From Myxococcales bacterium (GTDB taxonomy: Bacteria > Myxococcota_A > UBA796 > GCA-2862545): 35,936 bases of DNA. A program made the translations under genes and the position numbers. How positions within the stretch are numbered: the stretch's first letter is position 1; each line of letters starts with the position of its first letter. Below are positions 14,654-23,718 of the stretch, piece after piece. The notes under the pieces were generated by a model, which was given only the letters and a program-made list of their open reading frames with translations, made no database searches and was not told the DNA's origin. The stretch is from positions 1 through 35,936 of the forward strand of contig JAHQVJ010000177.1 in NCBI GenBank assembly GCA_019634415.1, given 5' to 3'.

Positions 14654-15427
14654 TCACGAGGGTCCGTTCGCGGGGATTGTGATCCAGGTGGCGTGGGCAA
14701 TGGCGAGCAGCCCTCGACTCTCGCTGTGCACGGCCGACGCGCAGTGCAGCTTGCGTCCGTCGACGTGCAGCTGCCACCCCATGGTCACGCAGGGCTCGTC
14801 CTTCTCCGGCAGCGCCACGATGCGGGCGGTGAGGCGTCCGAGCAGGGCGAAGGGCGCCTCGGCGCCGAAGGCGAAGTAGCTGGGACAGTCCAGCGCGCCC
14901 CAGACGATCTCCGGTCGCACCAGCCCATCGTCGCCCACCACCGAGGCGTGCGGCGTCCAGGGGGCGGCCACCAGCGGCCTGCCCGTCACCGCCCCCGGAT
15001 GCACGCACAGGCCGTCGTCGGCGGTGCGCTGGGGGCCGCACACGAAGCAGGTGGGGAAGGGGTGGCGGTCGAAGAACGGAAAGCGCGTCGCGGCGTCGCG
15101 GGCCTCCTCGATCGACACGGGCTCCGGAATCCCGCGCGACTCCGTCGCGCTACCATTCCCTTGGGCCCTCGCCTGCGGCTGCGGGCCATCCAGTGCGTCC
15201 AGCGCGAGCTGTGCCGGTCGAGCGCTGGCCACCAGCGTGTCCCCGTGCAGCACGTCTGCGCCGCCCTCGGTGCGATGCACCCGCAGGTCGGTGTCGAGGG
15301 GGGGCGGGGAGCGCAGGGTGACCACGGCCGTGCCGTCCACGAAGGCGGCTGCGATCCCGCAGCTCACGCCCCCGTTGCCGGAGTCAGGTGGGCCGCGGAA
15401 GCGACGGTCGATGCGGACCGTGGTCAT
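14654..15427 (-). CDS. Hotdog-fold thioesterase-like protein
   Basis: This 257-residue protein has two sheet-rich halves, as in double-hotdog acyl-CoA thioesterases. Halves about 1-80 (strands AAAFVDGTAVVTLRSP) and 130-257 (TARIVALPEKD, VTMGWQLHVDGRKLHCASAVHS, LAIAHATWITI) are joined by a segment with CFVCG (Cys127, Cys130), a pattern seen in uncharacterised relatives. It lies 69 bp upstream of boxC on the same strand, so a role in clearing or recycling aromatic or dead-end CoA esters is a reasonable guess. Its ATG overlaps the stop of the upstream metalloprotease gene by 4 bp (ATGA), which suggests translational coupling. No catalytic residue can be named with confidence. Confidence 0.6.
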   Translation of the reverse strand: MTTVRIDRRFRGPPDSGNGGVSCGIAAAFVDGTAVVTLRSPPPLDTDLRVHRTEGGADVLHGDTLVASARPAQLALDALDGPQPQARAQGNGSATESRGIPEPVSIEEARDAATRFPFFDRHPFPTCFVCGPQRTADDGLCVHPGAVTGRPLVAAPWTPHASVVGDDGLVRPEIVWGALDCPSYFAFGAEAPFALLGRLTARIVALPEKDEPCVTMGWQLHVDGRKLHCASAVHSESRGLLAIAHATWITIPANGPS

Positions 15428-16893
15428 CGCACGCCCCGCCGCCGTCGGCTGAGGAGGGGAAGCGCCAGTGCGATCACCCAGGCTCCGGTCGGATCCAGGG
15501 AGCGGCAGCCGCAGCTCTGGGGGGCCGGCTCCGGCTCGGTGGGGGTGCCGGTGTCCGTGCCGTCGGTGTCGGTGGGCTCGGAGGTGCCCGGGGGCACGGT
15601 GGACAGCGACAGCTGGAAGGTGCGTCGAATCACCATCTGGTCCGGATCGAAGGTCTCTCGGCCGGTGTTGACCACGCCCACCGCGGCCAGCGTGCCACCC
15701 GCGAGATCGATGTCCACCTGGAGCGGCTCACCGGGATGGATCGTGCCCGTGCGCGCCGGGCCGTCGTCGGTCCACACGGCCCACACGAGGCTCCACTGCA
15801 CGTCCTGCTGGCCCACTGCGTCGACGCGCAGCAGCTCGTCGGTTCCCTCGCCGAGGTCCACGAAGACGTAGCTGGTGCCGAGCTCGTAGGGCTTCTCCAC
15901 CGGCTCGATGGGGGTGCCGTCCACCTGGTCCAGTGTGAGCGAGGCCTCTGCCCCCACCCGAGTGCCTTCGCCCCACAGCGCGGCCTCCTCGAAGTGGGCT
16001 CCGTCGTCGAGGCTGGCGGCGAACATCCGCCACAGGGCGAACTCCGTGTACAGCTCCGCAGCCGAGGTGCCGTCGTCGAGGGTGGCCAGCGCGTCCACGA
16101 AGTCGGGTTCGTAGGTCTGGGTGGGCTGAGCCAGGGCGTCCCACAGCGCCAACAGCGTGGTTCCGTCGCCGGTGCCGTAGCGCTCCTCCACGAACATCCC
16201 GAACACGATGCCGCCGTATTCGTAGAACGAGTAGGGGTCCACGGCCACCACTTGGTCGCGGTAGCCGTCGAAGGCGAGGCTCAGGAACGGGAACTCCTGG
16301 AAGTCCTCCATGGCGCCGTAGCCGATGTAGTCGTTGCTCTTGTCGTCCACGACGTCGGCCATCACCTCGGCGGTGGCTTCCCACACGAAGGTGCTCCACT
16401 CCCACGCGTCGATGGTGTACTGCGAGGCGTGGTTGAGCTCGTGAGCGACGAACGAGGCCATCTCGGCATCGGCGATGCCTTCGTCGAGCGCCATGTAGGT
16501 GGGCACGGAGTACCAGTCGTCGCCGTCGATCACGTCGGGGCCGAACCCGTAGACGTAGGCGCCGCCGTAGGTCTCCTCGTTGGTGAGGTACACGTCGTAG
16601 GCGTTGCTGCCTCCTCGGCCGGCGTCGGGGGGCGGAGCGGGCCAGCCCACCTGGTCGATCTGGACGGCCCACGCCGTCTCGAGTGCGGGCAGCACCACCT
16701 TCTCGGCCCGCTCGGCGTCGACGGGGCGCCGATAGTGCACCCGCACCGGGTAGATCTTCGAGTCCACCACGCCCGAGGAGGCGGGGCGTCCGCCTCCCTT
16801 GAAGCTCGCCACGGCGGGTGGGTGCTCTCGCAGTCGGGGAAGCTGACAGAAGGGGGCTGCCAGCGCGGGTTGAGCGGCGAAGAAGAACAGCAT
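15424..16893 (-). CDS. Secreted zinc metalloprotease-like protein with MYXO-CTERM tail
   Basis: This 489-residue exported protein has a signal peptide at 1-13 (MLFFFAAQPALAA). A gluzincin-like core follows, with H151-E-L-N-H155 and Glu172 in FVWEATAEVMAD as a third ligand, as in the MXAN_6640-type putative metalloproteases. Residues about 345-440 are a beta domain. A Thr/Pro/Asp-rich linker (about 440-458) leads to the terminal Cys-Gly-Cys, a hydrophobic stretch (AWVIALALPLL) and RRRR, which is the MYXO-CTERM layout thought to direct sorting to the cell surface in Myxococcota. A GGGGGG site precedes the ATG. It overlaps the hotdog-like gene start by 4 bp. Its link with the box genes is only positional. 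Confidence 0.85.
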   Translation of the reverse strand: MLFFFAAQPALAAPFCQLPRLREHPPAVASFKGGGRPASSGVVDSKIYPVRVHYRRPVDAERAEKVVLPALETAWAVQIDQVGWPAPPPDAGRGGSNAYDVYLTNEETYGGAYVYGFGPDVIDGDDWYSVPTYMALDEGIADAEMASFVAHELNHASQYTIDAWEWSTFVWEATAEVMADVVDDKSNDYIGYGAMEDFQEFPFLSLAFDGYRDQVVAVDPYSFYEYGGIVFGMFVEERYGTGDGTTLLALWDALAQPTQTYEPDFVDALATLDDGTSAAELYTEFALWRMFAASLDDGAHFEEAALWGEGTRVGAEASLTLDQVDGTPIEPVEKPYELGTSYVFVDLGEGTDELLRVDAVGQQDVQWSLVWAVWTDDGPARTGTIHPGEPLQVDIDLAGGTLAAVGVVNTGRETFDPDQMVIRRTFQLSLSTVPPGTSEPTDTDGTDTGTPTEPEPAPQSCGCRSLDPTGAWVIALALPLLSRRRRGVR

Positions 16894-17035
16894 GCAGGTA
16901 CCCCCCGAGTGGTCGAGGGTACCGCACTGCGGTTGGTACCTCTGACCGGGCTTCGGTTTCGCGCCCCGCGAACCCCGCGAACGCGCACTGGGGCTCTTCG
17001 GACCCTGCTCGGCGCACGTCCGAGGAAGCCCTCGG

Positions 17036-17449
17036 CTACGAGTCCTGCCCGAACCTGGCGCGGGTCATCTCGATCACGTCGGCGGGTAGTCGGACGAGCT
17101 TGTCGTCGGGTCCCACCGCCACCAGGTGGATCACGCACTGCACGAGCGGCGCTGCCTCGTCGCCACGGTGGATGTCCTGGTGGAAGACGGCGCGGAAGTC
17201 GCTCGCCAGCTCCACGCGGGTTCGGACCTGAAGCTCGTCGCCGAATCGGGCGCCCTGCTTGAAGGTCATCTCGGCCTTGTAGACCACGAACCCCACACCG
17301 CTGTCCCGGTACATCGAGACGAGGCGATCACGCCCCAGCAAGTGCTCCCGCCCTCGCTCGCAGTACTTCAGGTAGTTCGCGTGGTACACGAGTCCCGAGA
17401 AGTCGGTGTCCTCGTAGTAGATGCTGACGGGATGCACGTGGGGTGTCAT
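17036..17449 (-). CDS. YbgC-like acyl-CoA thioesterase
   Basis: This 137-residue single hotdog-domain enzyme of the 4HBT/YbgC family cleaves acyl-CoA thioesters. The hallmark YYEDTDFSGLVYHANYLKY is at residues 11-29, with the catalytic Asp16 in the DTDxxG pattern. Later strands MTFKQGARFGDELQVRT and FHQDI complete the fold. The ATG at 17449 is chosen over a GTG at 17494 because family proteins begin about ten residues before the active site. No good Shine-Dalgarno is seen. The gene is divergent from the SDR at 17602, with a 152-bp gap in which I recognise no promoter. Its position upstream of the metalloprotease, hotdog and box genes may mean one long transcript. Confidence 0.9.
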   Translation of the reverse strand: MTPHVHPVSIYYEDTDFSGLVYHANYLKYCERGREHLLGRDRLVSMYRDSGVGFVVYKAEMTFKQGARFGDELQVRTRVELASDFRAVFHQDIHRGDEAAPLVQCVIHLVAVGPDDKLVRLPADVIEMTRARFGQDS

Positions 17450-17601
17450 GGGCGGACCGTTATCACGCCACTTCGTCCGGGCGTTCTGGATCACGAGGTG
17501 CCCCAGCGCGCTCCCATCCGGATCTCTGGTTGGGGATCGGGTTCGGGTGAGAACGATCGCCGACGACGAGGGTTAGGGTTCGCCATCACTCGGAGGGTGG
17601 G

Positions 17602-18411
17602 TTGGACCTCAACGGACGCACGATCTTCATCACGGGAGCGAGCCGGGGCATCGGCAAGGCCATCGCGCTTCGCGCAGCGCGCGATGGGGCGAACATCGCC
17701 ATCGCGTCGAAGACCGCCGAGCCGCACCCCAAGCTCCCCGGCACCATCTACACCGCCGCCGAGGAGGTGGAGGCCGCCGGGGGCAAGGCGCTGCCGCTGG
17801 TGGTGGACGTGCGCGATCACGAGCGGGTCGCCCAAGCCGTCCAGGAGACGGCCGAGCACTTCGGCGGCATCGACATCTGCATCAACAATGCCTCGGCCAT
17901 CCAGCTCACCGGCACGGCCGACACGCCCATGAAGCGCTTCGACCTGATGTTCACGGTCAACGTGCGCGGGACCTACGTGACCTCGCAGGCGTGCTTGCCG
18001 TACCTGCTGAAGTCCGAGCACGCCAAGATCCTCAACATGTCGCCGCCCCTGAACATGGACGTCAAGTGGTTCCAGAACCACGTGGCCTACACCATGAGCA
18101 AGTACGGCATGAGCATGTGCGCCCACGGGATGGCAGCGGAGTTCGCGGGCAAGATCGCCGTGAACGCCCTGTGGCCCAAGACCGCCATCGCGACCGCCGC
18201 CATCGACATGCTGGGCGGGGAGGCCATGCGCAACGCGAGCCGGAAGCCCGAGATCATGGCAGACGCAGCGCACTGGATCCTCAGCCAGGGGGCGGACTGC
18301 ACCGGGAACTTCTTCATCGACGAAGACGTGCTCCGCGAGGCTGGGGTCACCGACTTCGAGCCCTATGCGGTGGTGCCGGGGGGCCCCCTGATGCCGGACT
18401 TCTTCCTGTAG
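17602..18411 (+). CDS. SDR-family oxidoreductase, HSDL2-like
   Basis: This 269-residue short-chain dehydrogenase has TGASRGIG at 11-18, NNAS at 95-98, Ser147 in NMSPP, and Y163xxxK167 in YTMSKYG. The longer segment between strand 2 and the next helix (SKTAEPHPKLPGTIYTAA) and the NMSPPLNM block are typical of the N-terminal domain of hydroxysteroid-dehydrogenase-like protein 2. Bacterial members are linked to fatty acid or CoA metabolism, but the substrate is unproven. The TTG start is supported by GGAGGG four bases upstream. The C-terminal SCP2 domain of eukaryotic HSDL2 is absent. Confidence 0.9.
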   Translation: MDLNGRTIFITGASRGIGKAIALRAARDGANIAIASKTAEPHPKLPGTIYTAAEEVEAAGGKALPLVVDVRDHERVAQAVQETAEHFGGIDICINNASAIQLTGTADTPMKRFDLMFTVNVRGTYVTSQACLPYLLKSEHAKILNMSPPLNMDVKWFQNHVAYTMSKYGMSMCAHGMAAEFAGKIAVNALWPKTAIATAAIDMLGGEAMRNASRKPEIMADAAHWILSQGADCTGNFFIDEDVLREAGVTDFEPYAVVPGGPLMPDFFL

Positions 18412-18528
18412 GGTCCGACGAGAATCGACGCGACGGAGGCTGTGGACGGGGTTCCATCCTGTTCCAAACTGTTGCAGGTGGAGCTGTGATGCGTGCGGTA
18501 CACCGGCTGAGGCCGACCGGGAACCGCC

Positions 18529-19941
18529 GTGACGGAAGACGACCTCAGTGTGGAACGAACCACGGAGCGCTTCCAGCCCCTGCTGGGAGCTGGCGTAGCT
18601 CGCGAGTTTCGGGTGATCAGCCTGCTCGGGAGCGGCGGCATGTCGCAGGTCTATCTGGCGCAACAGCGTCGGCTCCGCCGCCTGGTGGCCCTGAAGGTGA
18701 TGGCGACTCCGCCCGGCTCGGGTGACTCCTCGTGGCACCATCGCTTCCGAATCGAGGCGCGCACGCTGGCTCAGCTCGATCATCCGAACGTCGTGGTCGT
18801 GCACGACTATGGGCAGAGCGATGATGGGCTGATGTACCTCGTGATGGAGTTCGTGGACGGGCCCAGCCTGCACGATCTGCTCCGAGGTGGCCCTCTGGAC
18901 CTCCCTACGGCGATGGACATCGGCCTACAGATCTGTGCTGGGTTGAGACATGCACACAATCGGAACGTCATCCACCGAGATCTGAAGCCTGCAAACATCT
19001 TGGTGCGGCGCAACGACGACGGATCGGAGCAGGTCAAGATCGTCGACTTCGGGCTAGGTAAGATCCTCAGTGCCGACCCAGCGCTGACGCGCCCCGGCGT
19101 GATCATCGGCTCCGCGCCGGTGATGTCGCCGGAGCAGGCCCAGGGACTCAAGGTCGATACTCGGTCGGACGTGTACTCGCTGGGGGTCGTCCTGTTCCGG
19201 ATGTTGACGGGACGCTACCCCTTTCCGGGCAGGGGTCTGCCCACGATCTTGGCGCACATCACGCAGGAGGTGCCTTCGTTCTCGCAGGTCGCACCCAGGG
19301 TCGAGGTCCCCGCCGAGCTGGAGAACCTTGTGCTGCGCTGTCTGGAGAAGCGCCGCGAGGATCGGCTGCAGACCGTGCAGGATGTGATCGATGGACTGCT
19401 GCCGTTCAGCGGGCGGGGGTATTCCGTACACATCGCCTCGTTGAGCAGAGACTCGCTGGTGAAGCCCGTGCCCGTGCTTCATCCGTCGCCTAGGGGTTGG
19501 TCTCCGCTGATTCCTGCGATAGTGGCGGGCTCGCTGGCGGCTCTGGCGCTGCTCGCGGTGTTGGGCGTTCTGTTGACCAAATACGTCGAGGTCCCCGCGG
19601 CGGCGCCGGAACGCCCCGCGATGGAGCCGCTGGTCGCTCCACGGCCAGCGACGCCCGTCGCGGCTCCCTCAAAGCCACGGGGAGCCGAGGCTGCCCCTCC
19701 GCCGCCCGTCGCGCCTCGTCGGGCGCCAGCCGAGCAGACGCCACCGAGCAGGCCCCGGCCCCGCGCCAAGCCGGTTCCGGCACCTGTGCGACCCGCTCCC
19801 GCTCCGCGGGATCTCGAGATCGAGGTCCACGGCAAGCGTGCCCGACACGCGCGGGAGCCGCTGCCTGCTCCAGTGCCGCGGCCGAGCGGCCAGACAGCTG
19901 ACCCCTTCTTGGATGTGCCCCCCGAGCTCAGGGGCGACTGA
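18529..19941 (+). CDS. Transmembrane Ser/Thr protein kinase
   Basis: This 470-residue Hanks-type kinase has the glycine loop GSGGMSQV (35-42), Lys56 in VALKV, Glu76, the catalytic loop HRDLKPAN (149-156), DFG at 173-175 and the activation-end PEQAQG (201-206), so it should be active. One membrane helix at about 326-350 is followed by a Pro/Ala/Arg-rich extracytoplasmic tail with no recognised sensor domain. The start is GTG; the site before it is weak (GGGA). The stop overlaps the TonB receptor start (TGATG), so kinase, receptor and lipoprotein form an operon. The kinase may respond to envelope state or act on this transport system. Confidence 0.93.
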   Translation: MTEDDLSVERTTERFQPLLGAGVAREFRVISLLGSGGMSQVYLAQQRRLRRLVALKVMATPPGSGDSSWHHRFRIEARTLAQLDHPNVVVVHDYGQSDDGLMYLVMEFVDGPSLHDLLRGGPLDLPTAMDIGLQICAGLRHAHNRNVIHRDLKPANILVRRNDDGSEQVKIVDFGLGKILSADPALTRPGVIIGSAPVMSPEQAQGLKVDTRSDVYSLGVVLFRMLTGRYPFPGRGLPTILAHITQEVPSFSQVAPRVEVPAELENLVLRCLEKRREDRLQTVQDVIDGLLPFSGRGYSVHIASLSRDSLVKPVPVLHPSPRGWSPLIPAIVAGSLAALALLAVLGVLLTKYVEVPAAAPERPAMEPLVAPRPATPVAAPSKPRGAEAAPPPPVAPRRAPAEQTPPSRPRPRAKPVPAPVRPAPAPRDLEIEVHGKRARHAREPLPAPVPRPSGQTADPFLDVPPELRGD

Positions 19942-22376
19942 TGCACGCGCTCCTGTCGTGCCTCCTGGCGGGCGTGCTCGGCGTGCCGGCCCATGCCATG
20001 CCACGCGAGGACGCCGCCAGGCACTTCGAAGCCGGGGTGCGGGAAGCCAGAGCTGGTCACTTCCAGGTGGCGATCGAGCAGTTCCTCGAGGCCCACGCCA
20101 CCTTTCCGCATCCTGCGGCGCTCCACAACATCGCCCATGCCTACATCGGCTTGGGGGACTGGGAGAGCGCCTACGTCTACTACCTGCAGTACCGCGACCT
20201 GTCGTTGCGTGTGAACGGAGTGGTCTCGCCCGACATTCCAGACCTCGCAAGACTTGCAGAGCAACGGGGGGCCCTGCGCCCCGACGGGTCTCTGCAGCCT
20301 CCGGCGGCCCCGCAGGCGCCTGCCCCTCGGGAGGGCCCCGAGCCCTCCGAGGTGCCTCCGGTGTCCGAGGTCGTGCCTGTCGAGGCCGTTCCGCCCGATC
20401 CGGGCCAATTCGTGGATGCGGCGTACGATCAGGTGGTCGTGACCGCCTCTCGAATCGGCCAGGATCCGCTCGACTCCCCGGCCACGATGTCGGTGCTGAC
20501 CGCAGAGGACATTCGACTCTCGGGCATCGTGGATGTTCCGGAGCTGCTCAGGCGGGTCGCAGGGGTCGAGGTGACGTGGACCACGGCTGGTCAGCCCGAC
20601 GTGGCCATCCGAGGCTTCCAGCGTCCGTCCAACAACAGGGTTCTCGTCTTGATCGACGGCCGAACCACCAGCGCGGACTTCACGGGGACCACGAACTGGG
20701 CCACCCTCCCGATCACGGTGGAGCAGATCGCGCGCATCGAGGTGATTCGTGGCACGGGATCGGCCATCTACGGGGCCGATGCGGTCACGGGCGTCATCAA
20801 CATCATCACGCGCTCCCCGGACGGAGGGGGATTCGTCGCCAGCGTCTCTTCGGGCTTCCCTCAGCTGGGGCGGGCCGCAGCGGTGGCCTCGGGTCGGATC
20901 GGTGGTGGCGACTTCGAGGTCGCCGCCAGCTACCATCGGCAGGCACGCTGGGCCCGGGGAACTCGACCGGATCCCGACGAGGCCGACGTACCCATCGACT
21001 GGCTCGTGGACCCCGAGGTGGCCACGGAGTCGCTGCGCATCGACATGCGGGCGGATCATCGCCTCGGCTCCAGGGGGCTGGTGAGTGTGTCGGGGGGAAT
21101 CGCGAGTGGGCCCTCGGGCTTCCGGCCCTTCGGGGAGAAGCCCGAGTACGGGATCCTCAACGAACACCGCTATGTGCGGGGTGATCTGTCCGCGGGGCCC
21201 GTCCACTTCCGTGCGTTCTGGAACAGCGACCACGGCACCATCGGACCACTGGAGCAGTACACGGGCGAGCGTGATGGCACAGCTCGCTTCGACAACCAGG
21301 TGGTGGACGCGGTGGTGGAGCTGCCGCTGGCGTTTCGGACGGGGCCCGTGGAGCACCGACTCAACATGGGTGGAGGGTGGCGCTACGAAGGGATCAAGTT
21401 CGGCTATCTGGAGCGTGGCTTCGAGGGGCGCCACCACGAACACCACATCAAGGCCTTCGTCCACGAGCAGATGACCCTGGGACCGGTCTCCGCAGTGGGT
21501 TCCCTACGAGTGGACAGGTTCCAGGATCCCCAGGAGTTCCGGTCGCCGACCATCAGCCCGCGTGGCGCGCTGCTCTACCGGATCTTCGACGAGACCAGCC
21601 TCCGATTCACGGCCGGTCGAGCGTTTCGGGCCCCCACGGCACTGGAGTTCTACATGGACTTCGCGGTGCCGGTGGGCAACGATGGGCTGTACGCCGAGTT
21701 CTTGGGCGACGAGACCCTCGATCCGGAAGAGATCACCACCATCGAGCTGGGGATCCACGACTCCTCCACGCTGTTCCACGAGCTGGATCTGGTGGTGCAC
21801 GTCAATCGACTCTCGGGGGTCATCGGTACACCCTCAGGGCCCCCGGCCCACGTGGCCTTCGATGCGTCCGCGAACGGGTTTCGGGTGATCGACGGCCTGT
21901 GGTCGAACGCCTCCGACGTCTACGAAGGAATGGGCGCCGAGGCAGACCTGGAGCTGTTCCCCGGTGACGGCCTGGACCTGTTCGCCAACGTCGCCGTGAG
22001 CCGTCTGAGGCGACTGGGTGAGGAGGACGCCGAGCCCTCGGAGATCTCCACCGTGCCCGTCGTCGCCAACCTGGGCGGAAGCGTGCGCTCCCCGTTCCGA
22101 ACCGACGTCTCCGTGTGGGCCAACTGGACGTCGGATCGCGCGTGGACCGTCCGGGAGCGCTCTCCGGGCGGGGTTGTGACCGTGCAGGAGCGGAGCTTGT
22201 CGTCGCGTCTGCGAGTGTCGGCCCGGCTGGCGGTGCGTCCGCTGGCCCGGGAGGACTTCGAGGTCTCGGTGAACGCCTGGGACATTCCAGCATTGATAGG
22301 TGGGGACCGACGTGATCATCCCAACGGCTCGCTGGTTGGCGGGCGCGTGTACGGAACGGCGAGCTGGAGGTTCTGA
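19941..22376 (+). CDS. TonB-dependent outer-membrane receptor with N-terminal TPR domain
   Basis: This 811-residue protein has a signal peptide (about 1-19, ending AHA). A TPR-like unit follows (24-100, including AIEQFLEAHATFPHPAALHNIAHAY), then a Pro/Glu-rich linker (118-158). The plug domain starts with QVVVTASR, the usual place of the TonB box, and contains LLRRVAGVEV, DVAIRGF and the IEVIRGTGSAIYGADAVTGVINIITR region (to about 290). The rest is a 22-strand-type beta-barrel ending in Phe (TASWRF), as outer-membrane proteins do. The substrate is unknown; iron chelates, cobalamin or glycans are all possible. The TPR part would sit in the periplasm, where other such proteins have an STN signalling domain or nothing. 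It overlaps both neighbours by one base. Confidence 0.92.
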   Translation: MHALLSCLLAGVLGVPAHAMPREDAARHFEAGVREARAGHFQVAIEQFLEAHATFPHPAALHNIAHAYIGLGDWESAYVYYLQYRDLSLRVNGVVSPDIPDLARLAEQRGALRPDGSLQPPAAPQAPAPREGPEPSEVPPVSEVVPVEAVPPDPGQFVDAAYDQVVVTASRIGQDPLDSPATMSVLTAEDIRLSGIVDVPELLRRVAGVEVTWTTAGQPDVAIRGFQRPSNNRVLVLIDGRTTSADFTGTTNWATLPITVEQIARIEVIRGTGSAIYGADAVTGVINIITRSPDGGGFVASVSSGFPQLGRAAAVASGRIGGGDFEVAASYHRQARWARGTRPDPDEADVPIDWLVDPEVATESLRIDMRADHRLGSRGLVSVSGGIASGPSGFRPFGEKPEYGILNEHRYVRGDLSAGPVHFRAFWNSDHGTIGPLEQYTGERDGTARFDNQVVDAVVELPLAFRTGPVEHRLNMGGGWRYEGIKFGYLERGFEGRHHEHHIKAFVHEQMTLGPVSAVGSLRVDRFQDPQEFRSPTISPRGALLYRIFDETSLRFTAGRAFRAPTALEFYMDFAVPVGNDGLYAEFLGDETLDPEEITTIELGIHDSSTLFHELDLVVHVNRLSGVIGTPSGPPAHVAFDASANGFRVIDGLWSNASDVYEGMGAEADLELFPGDGLDLFANVAVSRLRRLGEEDAEPSEISTVPVVANLGGSVRSPFRTDVSVWANWTSDRAWTVRERSPGGVVTVQERSLSSRLRVSARLAVRPLAREDFEVSVNAWDIPALIGGDRRDHPNGSLVGGRVYGTASWRF

Positions 22377-23647
22377 TGCGGGTGGTGCCATGGACCCTGC
22401 TGGGTGGCCTGGCGGCGTGCGAAGTGCCCGTCGACCCCGAGGCGCCACCCGTGGGCAACGTCATCTCCGGAACGGTGACCCTCACCACGGGAGGCGCACC
22501 GAGCACCACGGTCGTCTCGGCGCGCCGTCCATCGTCGCCTTCCATCTTCCAGGGGGGTGAGCTGCCCCGGTTCGCGACGATCCCCGAGGCAGAGTTCGAC
22601 TCCGAGGCGGTGGGGCCCGTGTCCAGCTCGTTCTCGCTGACGCGGGTTCCCGACGGAGACTGGAGCTTGAGTGCCCTCGTCGACGTCGATGGCAACTTCA
22701 GTCCCTTCGACCCGGTCGCGGCGGACGCCACGTGTGGCGACTTGATCGGTCACTACGTGGACAGTGTCTCGGGCGAGGCTGCCTCCGTGCGCGTGGCTGG
22801 CGGTCAGCACCAGACGGGAGTGGCGGTGATCGTCAGCGAGACCTTTCTGACGCAGCGCCCCGTGTTCTCCCTGCTGGAGCCGCTCGTCTCCCTCGGAGGT
22901 GCGACCGGTGGACCGCTACCCCGGTTTCGTGTGCAGGCCGACGAGCTGTGTGTGCAGTTCTCCGACCGGCGTCCCGGGAGCGACGTGAACCGGTTCGGGT
23001 TCGAGGTGGATCTTCAGTCGCGATGCACCCCAGATCCGTCGGAGATCTGCAGCGCGACGACGCCCCAGTGCACCTGTGACCTCTCCACCATGAGCCTGTG
23101 CGACACCGCGGTGTGGATGGAGCTGCGCGACGAGGACGGTGACGGTGTCGTGGACCCTCACCCTGATCCTCCGGCGCGTGCCGACATGGAGATCGTCGAC
23201 ATCTGGCCGCGTGTGGCCCTCGTTCACATCCCGGCGTCGGAGGACGGGGCGCGCGGCGAGCTGTGGACTGTGCAGGCGCATCCCATGGCTGCAGAGATCA
23301 GCGCCTCCGCAACGGCCCTCGGGATTCCTGCCGGAGAAGCTGCCGCCTCCTTCGGGCCGGTCGGCACACCGTTCCCCGTTGCCGAGCTGTCGCTCACCAT
23401 CGACCCCGTCTTTCGTCGCTTTCATGCCGGCGGCACGGCAGGGGTCGACGAGGAGAAGGGGCCATTCGACGTCGTCGAGGCCCCGTCGAACGAGATCCCC
23501 GCTGGCCCGTGGTCGGTGACCTTGACCTCTCGCAACGGGCAGTTCTGGACGGTGCCCAACGACGGGGGATCCGACGAGGCCAACTCCTGCGCCACGGAGG
23601 ACGAGGTGAACGCGCGCCAGGCGGTTTCCTTGATCCTGTCGCCCTGA
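22376..23647 (+). CDS. Putative outer-membrane or surface lipoprotein
   Basis: This 423-residue protein has a short lipoprotein signal with the lipobox LAAC and Cys15. Residues about 28-100 look like a carboxypeptidase-regulatory-type beta domain (ISGTVTLTTGGAPSTTVV and WSLSALVDVDGNFSP). A cysteine-rich stretch lies at 215-245, and DEDGDGVVDPHPDP (about 250-263) resembles a calcium-binding Asp loop. No enzyme motif is seen. It is the third gene of the kinase-receptor-lipoprotein operon and starts in a TGATG overlap with the receptor gene, so it may be the receptor's substrate-binding or partner lipoprotein, as with SusD- or heme-type pairs. That role is inferred from position only. Confidence 0.8.
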   Translation: MRVVPWTLLGGLAACEVPVDPEAPPVGNVISGTVTLTTGGAPSTTVVSARRPSSPSIFQGGELPRFATIPEAEFDSEAVGPVSSSFSLTRVPDGDWSLSALVDVDGNFSPFDPVAADATCGDLIGHYVDSVSGEAASVRVAGGQHQTGVAVIVSETFLTQRPVFSLLEPLVSLGGATGGPLPRFRVQADELCVQFSDRRPGSDVNRFGFEVDLQSRCTPDPSEICSATTPQCTCDLSTMSLCDTAVWMELRDEDGDGVVDPHPDPPARADMEIVDIWPRVALVHIPASEDGARGELWTVQAHPMAAEISASATALGIPAGEAAASFGPVGTPFPVAELSLTIDPVFRRFHAGGTAGVDEEKGPFDVVEAPSNEIPAGPWSVTLTSRNGQFWTVPNDGGSDEANSCATEDEVNARQAVSLILSP

Positions 23648-23718
23648 CGGAGGCAAGCAGCAGCCCCTCGACGGGTGTGCCGTGGTGGGGCATACTCGCC
23701 CTTGCACGTGGGAGAGGC

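Noticed and set aside
13625..15871. Long plus-strand open frame opposite boxC and the hotdog gene
   Set aside because: It is antisense to boxC and other well-supported genes, matches nothing, and is a normal by-product of high third-position GC. The same holds for similar frames at 15388-17262 plus and 8639-10399 minus.
17552..17582. GGGTT-rich stretch resembling telomeric repeats
   Set aside because: Only two partial units are present, with no tandem array; chance in GC-rich DNA.
18412..18528. Possible sigma-54 promoter (TTGCA near 18472) before the kinase gene
   Set aside because: The required GG of the -24 element is absent at the correct distance.
23263..23718. Upstream extension of the membrane-protein frame
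   Set aside because: The extension overlaps the lipoprotein gene in another frame and is arginine-rich filler; the GTG at 23719 has the better ribosome site.
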